From Streptomyces corynorhini (GTDB lineage Bacteria; Actinomycetota; Actinomycetes; Streptomycetales; Streptomycetaceae), in contig NZ_QQNA01000002.1 of assembly GCF_003346515.1 (NCBI RefSeq), positions 14,705 to 78,704 of the forward strand: a stretch of 64,000 nt of DNA. The letters run 5' to 3'. Each line of letters opens with the position of its first letter. Position 1 is the stretch's first letter. This document shows positions 25,001-33,300 of this stretch, piece by piece. The notes beneath the pieces were generated by a model. The model searched no databases, was not told where the DNA came from, and saw only the letters and a program-made list of their open reading frames with translations. Both the position numbers and the translations under genes were made by a program.

Positions 25001-26797
25001 GTGGCCCTGGGTGTCGGAGGTGCCGTAGCCGTCCGTGTCGAACTCCACCCGGCGTACGGCGCCGCCGGGCTGGGTCACCGTCGACGAGGTGATCTTGCCG
25101 GCGCCGGTCTGTGTGTACGCGAAGGTGTACTCGGCGCCTTCGGTGAGGGTCTGTTCGTCGACCCTGCCGTCGGTGTCGAAGGTGTTGCTCATGTAGGTGA
25201 TGCCACGGGCGTCGACAGCGGTCCTGATCCGGTTCGACGTGCCGTCGTACGTGTAGCGGCTGACCTTGCCCGCGGGGTCGGTGACCTTGTCCAGACGTCC
25301 CGCGCCGTCGTACGTGTACTCGGTGGTGCGTCCCGTGTTGTCCGTGGTCCTGGTGACCCTGTGCTGGGTGTCGTATGCCAGCGAGATCCAGCGGCCGCCG
25401 GGGGCGTTGATCCGGGTGATGTCGCCCCGCTTGCCGTCGAGGCGCGTGATCCTCACGGTGTTGCCGTGCCGGTCGCGGATCTCCTTCAGCGGCGCGTACT
25501 GGGGAAACACCCACACGGTGCCGTCGCGGAAGGTGAGTTCCCAGCCGCCGCTGTATCCCTTCCAGACGATCTTGGATCCGCGGAAGCCGGAGGCGGTGTC
25601 GAGCGGTTCGAACACCGCGTCCGTCCAGCCGGTGCCCGAGGAGGTGCGGGTGAAGTGGGTCGTGCCACCGCCCGGCAGGTAGAGATCGACCTCCTGCCAC
25701 TGCTTCTTGGAGTGCAGGAAGGCGTTGTACGAGAGGTCCCGGCCGATGCCGAAGGCACGCTTGTACGGATCGCCCTGCCAGTAGGTACGGGTGATCTCGG
25801 CGGAGCCGAGCGCGCCACCGACGGCGAGATCGGTACGGGAGTCGGTGAGCAGTCCCGTGGACAGCTCGACCGGGTCGCCGGACAGCCAGTCCGTCACGTC
25901 CTTGAGCCAGGACGTGTCCCAGGGGAGGATGTCGCCGGTGTTGAACATGGCGCCGTGGAAGGCCCAGACGCGGGTCTTCGCGTCCGGCACCACCTGCTTC
26001 CCGTCCGCGGAGACACTGCCGTGGCCGTAGACGTACCAGCCCTTCTTCTTCGGGTCGTAGTCCATGAACTCGACCCGTGTGCCGGGGTCTTCGCGCGTGT
26101 AGTTCGGGTAGATGATCTGTGCGCCCTTGGGGAACACGTAGGTGCCGCCGGGCTGCACCGTGAAGAAGACGGGCACGATGCCGTTCTCGGGCAGCGGGAA
26201 CGGCGGACGGTCGAGCGGAATCGCCGTGATGCCGAGTTCGGTGACCGGGCGGCCCTTGTCGTCCCGTACGACCGATCCCTTGGGGATCCGTACCTCAAGG
26301 CCGGGGATCTTCGGTGTTCTCAGTACGATGTCGGTCTTGGCCGGGGCGGCGAAGCGTACGGTGTGTTTGGTGTCCAGCGGCGTCATCCACACCGGGAAGC
26401 CGAGGTCGACCGCCTTGCCCGGCTTGGGGCGGATCCGGATGTCGAAGCGGCCGTACTGCCGCTTCTCCGAATTGGCGCCGTCGCCGTCCACCACCAGTGT
26501 GGTGGCTTCCGGGCTGATCCCGGCAAGCAGGAACCGGCCCCGCGCGTCGGTGCTCGCGGTCTTCGCGCCCACCGAGACAGTCACCCCGGACAGCGGCTTC
26601 CCGTCCAGCTTGAGTACGTGTCCGGTCAGCGCCGTGGTCCTTGGCGGGGCCCGCAGCGCGGGCGGGGCCTCGGGGGCACGCCGCCACCGGGACGGCAGGC
26701 CCCCGGACGAGACCTCTTCACCCCGGGCCGCGCGGCCCGGGGGACTCCCGGTTCGAACGTCATCCGAGCGTGACGATTCGGCATTCCGCATCGCCAC
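22091..26797 (-). CDS. RHS-repeat polymorphic toxin with Hint module
   Basis: A 1568-residue RHS/YD-repeat protein. A carboxypeptidase-regulatory-like fold is at about 54-95. An N-terminal RHS-associated region follows, then some 25 YD-type repeats (about 460-1190) and the core end DPETGRFISQDPIGY (near 1208). A Hint domain (about 1300-1446) starts at NSFTADTPVLM, has the conserved DGHPFWV, and ends HTYYVLAG...VLVHN. The last 120 residues are a separate domain containing VSLDGF and are coded by AT-rich DNA. That layout is the hallmark of a delivered toxin released by cleavage. The tip may be a type-27-like nuclease toxin; this is a weak guess. No signal peptide is visible after the GTG start and no good ribosome site, so the 5' end may be lost. 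Confidence 0.85.
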   Translation of the reverse strand: MAMRNAESSRSDDVRTGSPPGRAARGEEVSSGGLPSRWRRAPEAPPALRAPPRTTALTGHVLKLDGKPLSGVTVSVGAKTASTDARGRFLLAGISPEATTLVVDGDGANSEKRQYGRFDIRIRPKPGKAVDLGFPVWMTPLDTKHTVRFAAPAKTDIVLRTPKIPGLEVRIPKGSVVRDDKGRPVTELGITAIPLDRPPFPLPENGIVPVFFTVQPGGTYVFPKGAQIIYPNYTREDPGTRVEFMDYDPKKKGWYVYGHGSVSADGKQVVPDAKTRVWAFHGAMFNTGDILPWDTSWLKDVTDWLSGDPVELSTGLLTDSRTDLAVGGALGSAEITRTYWQGDPYKRAFGIGRDLSYNAFLHSKKQWQEVDLYLPGGGTTHFTRTSSGTGWTDAVFEPLDTASGFRGSKIVWKGYSGGWELTFRDGTVWVFPQYAPLKEIRDRHGNTVRITRLDGKRGDITRINAPGGRWISLAYDTQHRVTRTTDNTGRTTEYTYDGAGRLDKVTDPAGKVSRYTYDGTSNRIRTAVDARGITYMSNTFDTDGRVDEQTLTEGAEYTFAYTQTGAGKITSSTVTQPGGAVRRVEFDTDGYGTSDTQGHGSTLARKTVYDRGPYHRIDAVTDPYGRRTELAYDAHGNVTSAEELAGTPQARSSGTVVYDGPYDQPTAVTDPLGNTTTFGYDTDGDLRTATDPEGRVTHLTHASDGQLETVTDPSGAVTRYTYQNGDLTEVKDAEGSTSSQRLDAAGRPVVMTDPSGARTSVTYDVFNQARKLTDPLGHTTTLDYDDNGNLTTLTDARGNATTWAYDNADRPVSATDPLGAQALFGYDVAGRLTRATGRTGQVATAAYDLLGRATTTKYGVDVAGGAESTVIYAYDAVDLPKTVTDSAAGTQSFAYDVYDRTKAVTGPTGTVTYAYDAADRRTEMTAAGTTTAYGYDASSILTSVTTGNQAVSFGLDEAGREKTATLPGGFTRTTDRDRTGATSGIAYTRSGTKVGDLTYTRDQRGLQTGLTGSLASVALPAAETGAAYGKDNRLTTFNGRSFTYDAEGRLQSDGKRTYAWNARGELTGLTEAGGASSSFGYDPLGTRSSTTLGGQTRTFLTDGSNPLTEQSDSGETTATVATSGLDEYLTRTENGTTQVYLTDALGTVVGLADPDGTVATRYTYDPYGGPTTTGAASGNPYTFTGRENDGTGLLYYRNRSYDPETGRFISQDPIGYAGGTNLYQYALSSPTTYTDPSGNNPLLIGCAGGAAFDGGFDWLTQRLSGRKVDWGQVATSALAGCLSGMLGAAGGAKWAARSGCLRNSFTADTPVLMAGGTRKPIKDVTVGDEVLASDPQTGESGPRRVTALIQGAGDKSLTDITLTDTDGKPAKITATDGHPFWVPELDAWIDAGELRSGQWLRTSAGTWAQITAIEHRAESTTVYNLSVHDLHTYYVLAGDTPVLVHNSGGCPTDVALGLRKNGLRGFAEGKGYTHYLDSEIWEAEVRAAAHNSNIKLHVSLDGFRGANPGEQFSNAYRNGSGSNWFATEREMYHVGKSVRVGDRSWGSVTFYRGGSVVQVPKPGFLSGG

Positions 26798-26925
26798 GTC
26801 GCCCGCGATACCCGCGCCGGCTCTTGGAGCAGCGGCTCAGACCGTTGTGCGCAAGGTGAACCTCGGGCGAGGTGTTCCGCGAGCGAAAGCAGGCGAATGG
26901 ATCTTCTGGGTGACAAAACCCCAGG

Positions 26926-28266
26926 TCAGTCGTCCTTCTTCACCGGCTCCAGGATCGCCACGCACTCCACATGGTGCGTCATCGGGAACAAGTCGAACGC
27001 CCGCAGCGTCCGCACCCGGTAGCCACCCTCCCGGAAGTAGCCCAGGTCGCGCGCGAGGGCCGCCGGGTCGCAGGCCACGTAGGCGATGCGGCGGGCGCCC
27101 AGGGTGGTGAGGTGCTTGACCGTCTGCTTGCCCGCGCCCGCGCGGGGCGGGTCCAGGACGATCAGGTCCGTTTCCGTGATGCGGGTGCGCGGCAGGACCT
27201 GGTCGACCTTGCCCTGTTCGACGCGGACCCGGGGCAGGTCCTTGAGGTTGTGCCGGGCGTCCTCGACCGCTCGCTTGCCCGACTCGATGCCGAGCACCGC
27301 GCCGCTCTCCCCGACGCGTTCCGCGATCGCGCCGGCGAACAGGCCGACGCCGCAGTACAGGTCGAGCGCCGTGTCGCCCTTCCGCGGCATCAGGCCCTGC
27401 ATCACCGCTTCGACCAGCAGTTGGGGGGCCTGCGGGTGGACCTGCCAGAAGCCGCCCATGCCGACGCGGTACGTGCGGCCGTCGGCGCGTTCGCGGACGA
27501 AGGCGCGGCCGTGGACGCGGTGCACTCCCCCGTCGTGCTCCTCGACCCGCAGGACGGAGACGGGCTTGTCGAGTTCGACCAGCGGGAGCCGGCCGCCCTC
27601 GCGCGGGGTGAGGACGACCTGACGGTCGCCGGAGCCGGAGGCCGCGATGGCCTCCACCGTGGCGATCTGCGGCCACTCGCGCCGCTCGACGCCCAGTTCG
27701 CTGACGCCCTCCGCCGCGATCATGCAGTGGTCGACCGGCTCGATCTCGTGCGAGCGGTGCCTGCGCAGTCCCGCGCGGCCGTTCTCGTCCACCGCGTACT
27801 GCACGCGCGAGCGCCACGCGGGCACCTCGCCCTGGGGCAGCTTGTCGCCGGGGGCGGGCATGACCGTGCCGTCCCAGCCCGCCTCCTCGGGGGTGAGGCC
27901 CGCGAGGCGCCGGAGCTGCTCGGTGATGACCTCGCCCTTGAGGCGGCGCTGCGCGCCCGGCTTGGCGTGCTGCCAGTCGCAGCCGCCGCACCGGCCGGGG
28001 CCCGCGAAGCGGCACGGGGCCTCGACGCGGTCCTTGGAGGCGTCGAGGATCCTGACCGCGTCCGCGCGCAGATAGCGCGCGTCCTCATCGCCCTCCGTCA
28101 CCCGGGCGACGATCCGCTCGCCGGGCAGCGCGTGCCGTACGAACAGCACGCGGCCCTCCTCGGTACGGGCGACGCAGTGGCCGCCGTGCGCGACGGGCCC
28201 CACCTCGACCTCGTACTCCGCACCGATCAGTGAAGCCTGTTCCGAAGCCTGCGGTTCTGTCGACAT
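26926..28266 (-). CDS. TrmA/RlmD-family 5-methyluridine RNA methyltransferase
   Basis: A 446-residue class I SAM-dependent methyltransferase. An N-terminal TRAM domain (about 12-70) binds RNA. A cysteine cluster CRFAGPGRCGGCDW looks like the iron-sulfur site of RlmD-type enzymes. The SAM-binding motif is LDLYCGVGLFAG. The catalytic nucleophile Cys is in YVACDPAAL and VLDPPRAG is the motif IV region. The family makes 5-methyluridine in tRNA or 23S rRNA; the precise target in actinomycetes cannot be assigned from sequence. It is transcribed leftward, upstream of the RHS gene but separated from it by 128 bases. Confidence 0.92.
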   Translation of the reverse strand: MSTEPQASEQASLIGAEYEVEVGPVAHGGHCVARTEEGRVLFVRHALPGERIVARVTEGDEDARYLRADAVRILDASKDRVEAPCRFAGPGRCGGCDWQHAKPGAQRRLKGEVITEQLRRLAGLTPEEAGWDGTVMPAPGDKLPQGEVPAWRSRVQYAVDENGRAGLRRHRSHEIEPVDHCMIAAEGVSELGVERREWPQIATVEAIAASGSGDRQVVLTPREGGRLPLVELDKPVSVLRVEEHDGGVHRVHGRAFVRERADGRTYRVGMGGFWQVHPQAPQLLVEAVMQGLMPRKGDTALDLYCGVGLFAGAIAERVGESGAVLGIESGKRAVEDARHNLKDLPRVRVEQGKVDQVLPRTRITETDLIVLDPPRAGAGKQTVKHLTTLGARRIAYVACDPAALARDLGYFREGGYRVRTLRAFDLFPMTHHVECVAILEPVKKDD

Positions 28267-28356
28267 GAGGGAGTGGCTCCAAAATCAAGCGGTGCGTAGC
28301 GGTACGGCGGACGTCAGCCCTTGAGTCTACGTGTGTGCCGCCGTGCCGCCCGCCAC

Positions 28357-30408
28357 TCACTTCTCGGGACGCGCACCGCCCGGCTGCCGCGCGTCCACGG
28401 GACCGCGCCGTACCGCCCCCGGCGCGTTGTACACCGCGCGCTTCTTCAGCCGCGTCCTGGCCCGCTCGGAGGACTCCAGCTGGTAGGGCACCGAGGTCAC
28501 CATCACCCCCGGTGTGAACAGCAGCCGGCCCTTCAGCCGCAGGGCGCTCTGGTTGTGCAGCAGGTGCTCGTACCAGCGGCCGACCACGTACTCGGGGATG
28601 TACACGCTGATCGCGTCGCGCGGGCTCTCGGTGCGCAGCCCGCGTACGTACTCGATCACCGGCCGGGTGATCTCGCGGTACGGGGAGTCGAGGATCTTCA
28701 GCGGCACGTTGATGCCGCGCCGCTCCCACTCCTCCCGCAGCGCCTTCGTCTCCGCCGCGTCGACGTTGATGGAGAGCGCCTCCAGGGTGTCCGAGCGCAT
28801 CAGCTTCGCGTAGCCGAGCGCGCGCAGCGTGGGCTTGTGGACCTTGGAGACGAGGACGATGGAGTGCACCCGGGAGGGCCGGACGGTGTCGTCCGACGGG
28901 GCCTCGGCCGCGGCGATCTCGGCGGCGACCCGGTCGTAGTGGCGGCGGATCGCGGTCATCGTGCCGTAGAAGATCACCATGCCGAGCAGCGCGACCCAGG
29001 CGCCGTGGGTGAACTTGGTGGCGAGGACGACGATCAGCACCACGCCGGTGAAGAAGGCGCCGAAGGTGTTGATCGCCCGCGAGCGCACCATGTGCCGGCG
29101 CTTGGCCACGTCGCGCTCGGTGCGCAGATGGCGGTTCCAGTGCCGGACCATGCCGGTCTGGCTGAGGGTGAAGGAGACGAAGACGCCGACGATGTAGAGC
29201 TGGATGAGCCGCGTGGAGTCCGCTCCGTACACCCCGACGAGCAGCGCGGCGGCCCCGGCCAGCAGGACGATGCCGTTGGAGAAGGCGAGCCGGTCCCCGC
29301 GCGTGTGCAGCTGGCGCGGCAGATAGCGGTCCTGGGCGAGGATCGAGCCGAGCAGCGGGAAGCCGTTGTACGCGGTGTTCGCGGCCAGGAAGAGGACGAG
29401 CGCGGTGGCGGCGGCGAGGAGGACGAAGAAGAACGTCCCGCTGCCGAAGACGGCCGCCGCGACCTGCGAGATCACCGGGTTCTGGACGTAGTCCGCGCCG
29501 ACCGGCACCCCGTTGTGGATCAGATCCGTGCCCGGGTTCTCGGCCATCTTCACATCGGTGGCCATGGCCAGCCCGATGATGCCGCAGAACATCGTGACGG
29601 CGAGAGCGCCCATCAGGGCGAGCGTGGTCGCCGCGTTCCTGCTCTTGGGCTTGCGGAAGGCGGGGACCCCGTTGCTGATCGCCTCGACGCCGGTCAGCGC
29701 GGCGCAGCCGGAGGAGAAGGCGCGCAGCAGCAGGAAGATCAGCGCGAACCCGGCCAGCCCCTGGTGTTCGGGTTTGATCTGGTAGCCGGCGGTCGGGGCG
29801 TGCATGGTGTCGCCGAGCACGAGGCCGCGGAACGCGCCCCAGGCGATCATGATGAACACGCCGCCGACGAAGACGTAGGTGGGGATCGCGAAGAGCTTGC
29901 CCGACTCCCGTACGCCGCGCAGGTTCATCAGCGTGAGCAGCACGATCATCGCGATGGCGACGAGGACCTTGTGCTCCACGACGAACGGGACGGCGGAGCC
30001 GAGGTTCTCCACCCCGGAGGAGATCGACACGGCCACGGTCAGCACGTAGTCGACCAGCAGCGCGCTGGCGACGGTGAGTCCGGCGCGCGGACCGAGGTTG
30101 GTGGTGGCGACCTCGTAGTCGCCGCCGCCGCTCGGGTAGGCGTGGACGTTCTGCCGGTACGAGGCGACGACGGTGAACATCAGGACGACGACGGCCAGCG
30201 CGATCCAGGGGCTGAAGTGGTACGCGGACACCCCCGCGATCGACAGCACCAGGAGGACTTCTCCCGGGGCGTAGGCCACCGAGGACAGCGGGTCTGAGGC
30301 GAAGACGGGCAGCGCGACGCGCTTGGGGAGGAGCGTCTCCCCGAGCCTGTCGCTGCGCAACGCCCGCCCGATCAGGATGCGTTTGGGCACGTCGGTCAGT
30401 TTGGACAC
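28357..30408 (-). CDS. KimA-like APC-superfamily potassium permease
   Basis: A 683-residue membrane protein with about 12 transmembrane helices (35-480) and a cytosolic C-terminal domain (about 510-660) with VHSIVLVSKVHKPTLRAL and related strands. The early segment ASDPLSSVAYAPGE is typical of the KimA/YdaO group of high-affinity K+ importers, whose C-terminal domain is controlled by c-di-AMP in Firmicutes (family knowledge). GTG at 30408 (VSKLTDVPKRIL) was preferred to an upstream ATG at 30495 because conserved sequence starts there; no strong ribosome site is seen. It is divergent from two TrkA-type genes, supporting a role in K+ uptake. Confidence 0.85.
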   Translation of the reverse strand: MSKLTDVPKRILIGRALRSDRLGETLLPKRVALPVFASDPLSSVAYAPGEVLLVLSIAGVSAYHFSPWIALAVVVLMFTVVASYRQNVHAYPSGGGDYEVATTNLGPRAGLTVASALLVDYVLTVAVSISSGVENLGSAVPFVVEHKVLVAIAMIVLLTLMNLRGVRESGKLFAIPTYVFVGGVFIMIAWGAFRGLVLGDTMHAPTAGYQIKPEHQGLAGFALIFLLLRAFSSGCAALTGVEAISNGVPAFRKPKSRNAATTLALMGALAVTMFCGIIGLAMATDVKMAENPGTDLIHNGVPVGADYVQNPVISQVAAAVFGSGTFFFVLLAAATALVLFLAANTAYNGFPLLGSILAQDRYLPRQLHTRGDRLAFSNGIVLLAGAAALLVGVYGADSTRLIQLYIVGVFVSFTLSQTGMVRHWNRHLRTERDVAKRRHMVRSRAINTFGAFFTGVVLIVVLATKFTHGAWVALLGMVIFYGTMTAIRRHYDRVAAEIAAAEAPSDDTVRPSRVHSIVLVSKVHKPTLRALGYAKLMRSDTLEALSINVDAAETKALREEWERRGINVPLKILDSPYREITRPVIEYVRGLRTESPRDAISVYIPEYVVGRWYEHLLHNQSALRLKGRLLFTPGVMVTSVPYQLESSERARTRLKKRAVYNAPGAVRRGPVDARQPGGARPEK

Positions 30409-30635
30409 GGAAGGGATCGTATGCGCTCGAACTGTCGCTCGTGCGGCCACCACCCCCGCCGTCCGCGCGCCGCTCGGCGACGGGGATGACGGCATCGCGA
30501 CCGTCGACGCATAAGCTCGTTGTCAGGGACCGCGTTGCGCGGCGCCCCATCGGATACCCGGCAGGTCGAGAAAGAAGAGTGAACAGGGTGTTTTCGCAGG
30601 TCATCGAGGCGATCAGGACTGCGGGGTAGCGCGAC

Positions 30636-31304
30636 GTGCACATCGTCATCATGGGCTGCGGCCGGGTCGGCGCCGCGCTCGCGCACAACCTGGAGCAGCA
30701 GGGACACACCGTCGCCGTCATCGACCAGGACCCGACCGCGTTCCGTCGGCTCGGCTCGGGGTTCGGCGGCCGTCGCGTCAGCGGGGTCGGCTTCGACCAG
30801 GACACCCTGCGCGAGGCGGGGATCGAGGACGCCGGCGCCTTCGCCGCGGTGAGCAGCGGCGACAACTCCAACATCATCGCCGCCCGGGTGGCCCGCGAGA
30901 TGTTCGGCATAGAGAACGTCGCCGCCCGCATCTACGACCCGAAGCGCGCCGAGGTCTACCAGCGCCTGGGCATCCCGACCGTGGCCACGGTCCGCTGGAC
31001 CGCCGACCAGATGATGCGCCGGCTGCTGCCGTCCGGCGCCGAGCCGCTGTGGCGCGACCCCAGCGGGGGGGTGCAGCTCGCCGAGGTGCACACCTCGGAC
31101 AGCTGGATCGGGCACAAGATCAGCACGTTGCAGGAGGAGACGGGCGTGCGCGTCGCGTTCCTCACCCGGCTGGGCGAGGCGATGCTGCCGACGTCCCAGA
31201 CGGTCCTCCAGGAGGGCGACATCGTCCACGTGATGATGCGTACCGACGACATCCAGAAGGTCGAGGCGGCGTTCGCCGAAGGCCCGGACGGAGGCGTGAA
31301 CTGA
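30636..31304 (+). CDS. TrkA-family K+ regulator (CeoB-like), first of pair
   Basis: A 222-residue cytosolic protein with a Rossmann RCK-N domain (MGCGRVGAALA at the start, acidic VIDQDP) and a C-terminal RCK-C domain after about residue 145. Such proteins bind nucleotides and gate potassium transporters. GTG at 30636 is the start. Its stop overlaps the next gene's start by one base (TGATG), so the two are made together and may form a hetero-oligomer. Its divergent neighbour is the KimA-like permease gene, the probable partner. Confidence 0.9.
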   Translation: MHIVIMGCGRVGAALAHNLEQQGHTVAVIDQDPTAFRRLGSGFGGRRVSGVGFDQDTLREAGIEDAGAFAAVSSGDNSNIIAARVAREMFGIENVAARIYDPKRAEVYQRLGIPTVATVRWTADQMMRRLLPSGAEPLWRDPSGGVQLAEVHTSDSWIGHKISTLQEETGVRVAFLTRLGEAMLPTSQTVLQEGDIVHVMMRTDDIQKVEAAFAEGPDGGVN

Positions 31305-31981
31305 TGCGCGTCGCGATTGCCGGAGCCGGTGCGGTGGGCCGTTCCATCGCGGGTGAGCTGCTGGAGAACGGGCACGAGATCCTGCTGATCGACAAGGCGC
31401 CGACCGCCATCTCGGTGGAGCGGGTGCCGCTCGCGGAGTGGCTGCTGGCCGACGCCTGCGAGATCACCTCGCTGGACGAGGCGGCGCTCCAGCGCTGCAA
31501 CGTCGTGATCGCGGCGACCGGTGACGACAAGGTGAATCTGGTCGTCTCGCTGCTCGCCAAGACGGAGTACGGCGTGCCGCGGGTGGTGGCCCGGGTCAAC
31601 AACCCCAAGAACGAGTGGCTGTTCAACGAGGCGTGGGGCGTCGATGTCGCGGTCTCCACGCCGCGGCTGATGTCGGCGCTGGTCGAGGAGGCGGTGAGCG
31701 TCGGGGATCTCGTACGGCTGCTGCGCTTCAGCCACGGGGACGCCAACCTGGTGGAGCTGACGCTGCCGCCGGAGTCGGCGGTGGCGGGCACTCAGGTCGG
31801 CGAGGTGGTCTGGCCGGAGGACACGTCCCTGGTCACCATCATCCGCGGTACGCGCGTCCTGACGCCCAGTCCTGAGGAGACCCTGGAGGCGGGCGACGAG
31901 CTGCTGTTCGTGGCGGCGCAGGCGCGCGAGGAGCAGTTGGAGGACCTGCTGTCGGTACGGCGTGAGGACCGGTCGGACTGA
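31304..31981 (+). CDS. TrkA-family K+ regulator (CeoC-like), second of pair
   Basis: A 225-residue RCK protein: AGAGAVGRSIAGELL nucleotide loop, LIDKAP acidic residue, and a RCK-C domain from about residue 140. It pairs with the preceding TrkA-type protein, with which it shares low overall identity but identical layout. The ATG at 31304 follows directly on the upstream stop. A strong bidirectional hairpin follows. Together with the divergent permease gene it forms a small potassium-control locus. Confidence 0.9.
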   Translation: MRVAIAGAGAVGRSIAGELLENGHEILLIDKAPTAISVERVPLAEWLLADACEITSLDEAALQRCNVVIAATGDDKVNLVVSLLAKTEYGVPRVVARVNNPKNEWLFNEAWGVDVAVSTPRLMSALVEEAVSVGDLVRLLRFSHGDANLVELTLPPESAVAGTQVGEVVWPEDTSLVTIIRGTRVLTPSPEETLEAGDELLFVAAQAREEQLEDLLSVRREDRSD

Positions 31982-31996
31982 CGGGCGCGCGACACG

Positions 31997-32040
31997 CATG
32001 ACATCGCCGTACGGGTCGTGACCCGTACGGCGATGTCATG
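31997..32040. terminator. Bidirectional terminator, 21-bp perfect stem
   Basis: Arms 31997-32017 and 32020-32040 are perfectly complementary with a GT loop. It lies between the convergent TrkA and DUF3159 genes. Confidence 0.9.
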
Positions 32041-32072
32041 TGCGCGGCCCGGCGGGGTGCGCCGGAGGGGAG

Positions 32073-32858
32073 CTACCGGCGGTGCCGGGCGGGCGGCCGG
32101 TCCCCGGTGCCCGCGGTGGCGGCCTCGCGCTCCTTCTCGGCCCGCTCCCGCTCCTCCATCTCGGCGAAGACGTCGATGGGCGGCGGCGCCTTGGCGAGGA
32201 AGACCCAGGTGAGATAGACGGAGAGCAGGAAGGGCGGGATCTTCAGCGCGATCAGCACCCAGCCGAGCTGGGCGGTGTCGGCCCACCAGTAGAGCGGGAA
32301 GAGGATCGCGCACTTGGCGAGCAGGATCAGCCCCCAGGCCCAACTGGCCTTGGCGTACGCCTTCTTGCGGCCCGGGTTACGGGTGCGCCAGGAGAGGTTC
32401 TCCTTGAAGACCGGGCCGAGGATCAGCCCTATCAGCGGCACGCCCGCCAGCGTGGTGATGATGTAGGCGAGCGCCAGCCCCAGCGTGTAGAGCATGCCGG
32501 GCAGGTAGAAGTCCTTGGCGTTGCCCGTCATCATCGCGAAGAGCACGCCGAAGGCGACGCCGAAGACTCCGCTGAAGGCGTGCTTGACGGTGTCGCGGCG
32601 GATCAGCCGGACCACCACCAGCAGCAGCGAGACGGCCAGGGCCGCGATCGCCGAGGTGTGCAGGTCCTTGTTGATCGTGAAGATCGTGACGAAGAGCAGT
32701 CCGGGCAGGACTGTCTCCACCATGCCGCGCACACCGCCGAACGCCTCGAAGAGGGCCGCCTCGGTGACGGCTTTCGCGTCGCCCTCCGGGTCGGCCGCCG
32801 TCGCGGGGCGGGGGTCTGGGGAAGCGGTCGAGGTGGCGGGCTCGTCGGGTGACGTCAC
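32073..32858 (-). CDS. DUF3159 integral membrane protein
   Basis: A 261-residue protein with a polar N-terminal tail (1-40), about six hydrophobic helices between 48 and 225, and a charged C-terminus (EMEERERAEKEREA). It belongs to the DUF3159 family, widespread in actinobacteria and of unknown function. The GTG start lies three bases after the OB-fold gene, so they form one operon. Nothing in the sequence reveals a transported substrate. Confidence 0.85.
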   Translation of the reverse strand: MTSPDEPATSTASPDPRPATAADPEGDAKAVTEAALFEAFGGVRGMVETVLPGLLFVTIFTINKDLHTSAIAALAVSLLLVVVRLIRRDTVKHAFSGVFGVAFGVLFAMMTGNAKDFYLPGMLYTLGLALAYIITTLAGVPLIGLILGPVFKENLSWRTRNPGRKKAYAKASWAWGLILLAKCAILFPLYWWADTAQLGWVLIALKIPPFLLSVYLTWVFLAKAPPPIDVFAEMEERERAEKEREAATAGTGDRPPARHRR

Positions 32859-32861
32859 CGG

Positions 32862-33248
32862 CTACTCCTGTCCGAGCGGTCGGAGTTCGTATGTGGGATT
32901 GAACAGCACCCGCCGGCCGTGACTCAGGGAGATCCGGCCGGAGGCGATCATTCTGCGGCCCGGCTCTATGCCCACGATGGAGCGCCGGCCCAGCCACACC
33001 ACGTTCAGGGGCGCGGTGCCGTCGAACAGCTCCGCCTCCAGCGCGGGCACACCGGCTCGCGGACGCAGGGTGACCGTCCGCAACGTACCAGTCACCCGGA
33101 CGATCTGGCGGTCGCTGCACTCGGAGATCCGGGTGCAGCCCGACGCCTGCGCGTCCTCGCGCAGCTCCTGCGACTCCAGATCCCCCTGGGAGCTGGACAG
33201 CCGGTCGAGCATCCGGCGGAACCGGCCGCTCGGCTTGTCAGCACTCAT
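32862..33248 (-). CDS. OB-fold nucleic-acid-binding domain protein
   Basis: A 128-residue cytosolic protein with a single OB-fold-like domain (about 45-125), showing VRVTGTLRTVTLRP, AELFDGTAPLNVVWLG and RMIASGRISL. Small OB proteins of this type are common next to DUF3159 genes in Streptomyces. Nucleic-acid binding is predicted from the fold only. It lies 52 bases after the kdpE 3' end region on the same strand and heads the pair with DUF3159. Confidence 0.8.
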   Translation of the reverse strand: MSADKPSGRFRRMLDRLSSSQGDLESQELREDAQASGCTRISECSDRQIVRVTGTLRTVTLRPRAGVPALEAELFDGTAPLNVVWLGRRSIVGIEPGRRMIASGRISLSHGRRVLFNPTYELRPLGQE

Positions 33249-33300
33249 ACCCCAGAGCGTACCGGGGTACGAGGACGGCCGGTTGCCGCGGACCGTCGGA

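Noticed and set aside
22664-26773. A 1369-codon open frame antisense to the RHS gene
   Set aside because: Compositional shadow of the repeated RHS sequence. The product is a Val/Arg/Gly repeat without known folds.
28085-30931. A 948-codon leftward frame across the permease and trkA genes
   Set aside because: Arg/Ala/Pro-rich shadow in another frame of the permease gene. It would cross a divergent promoter.
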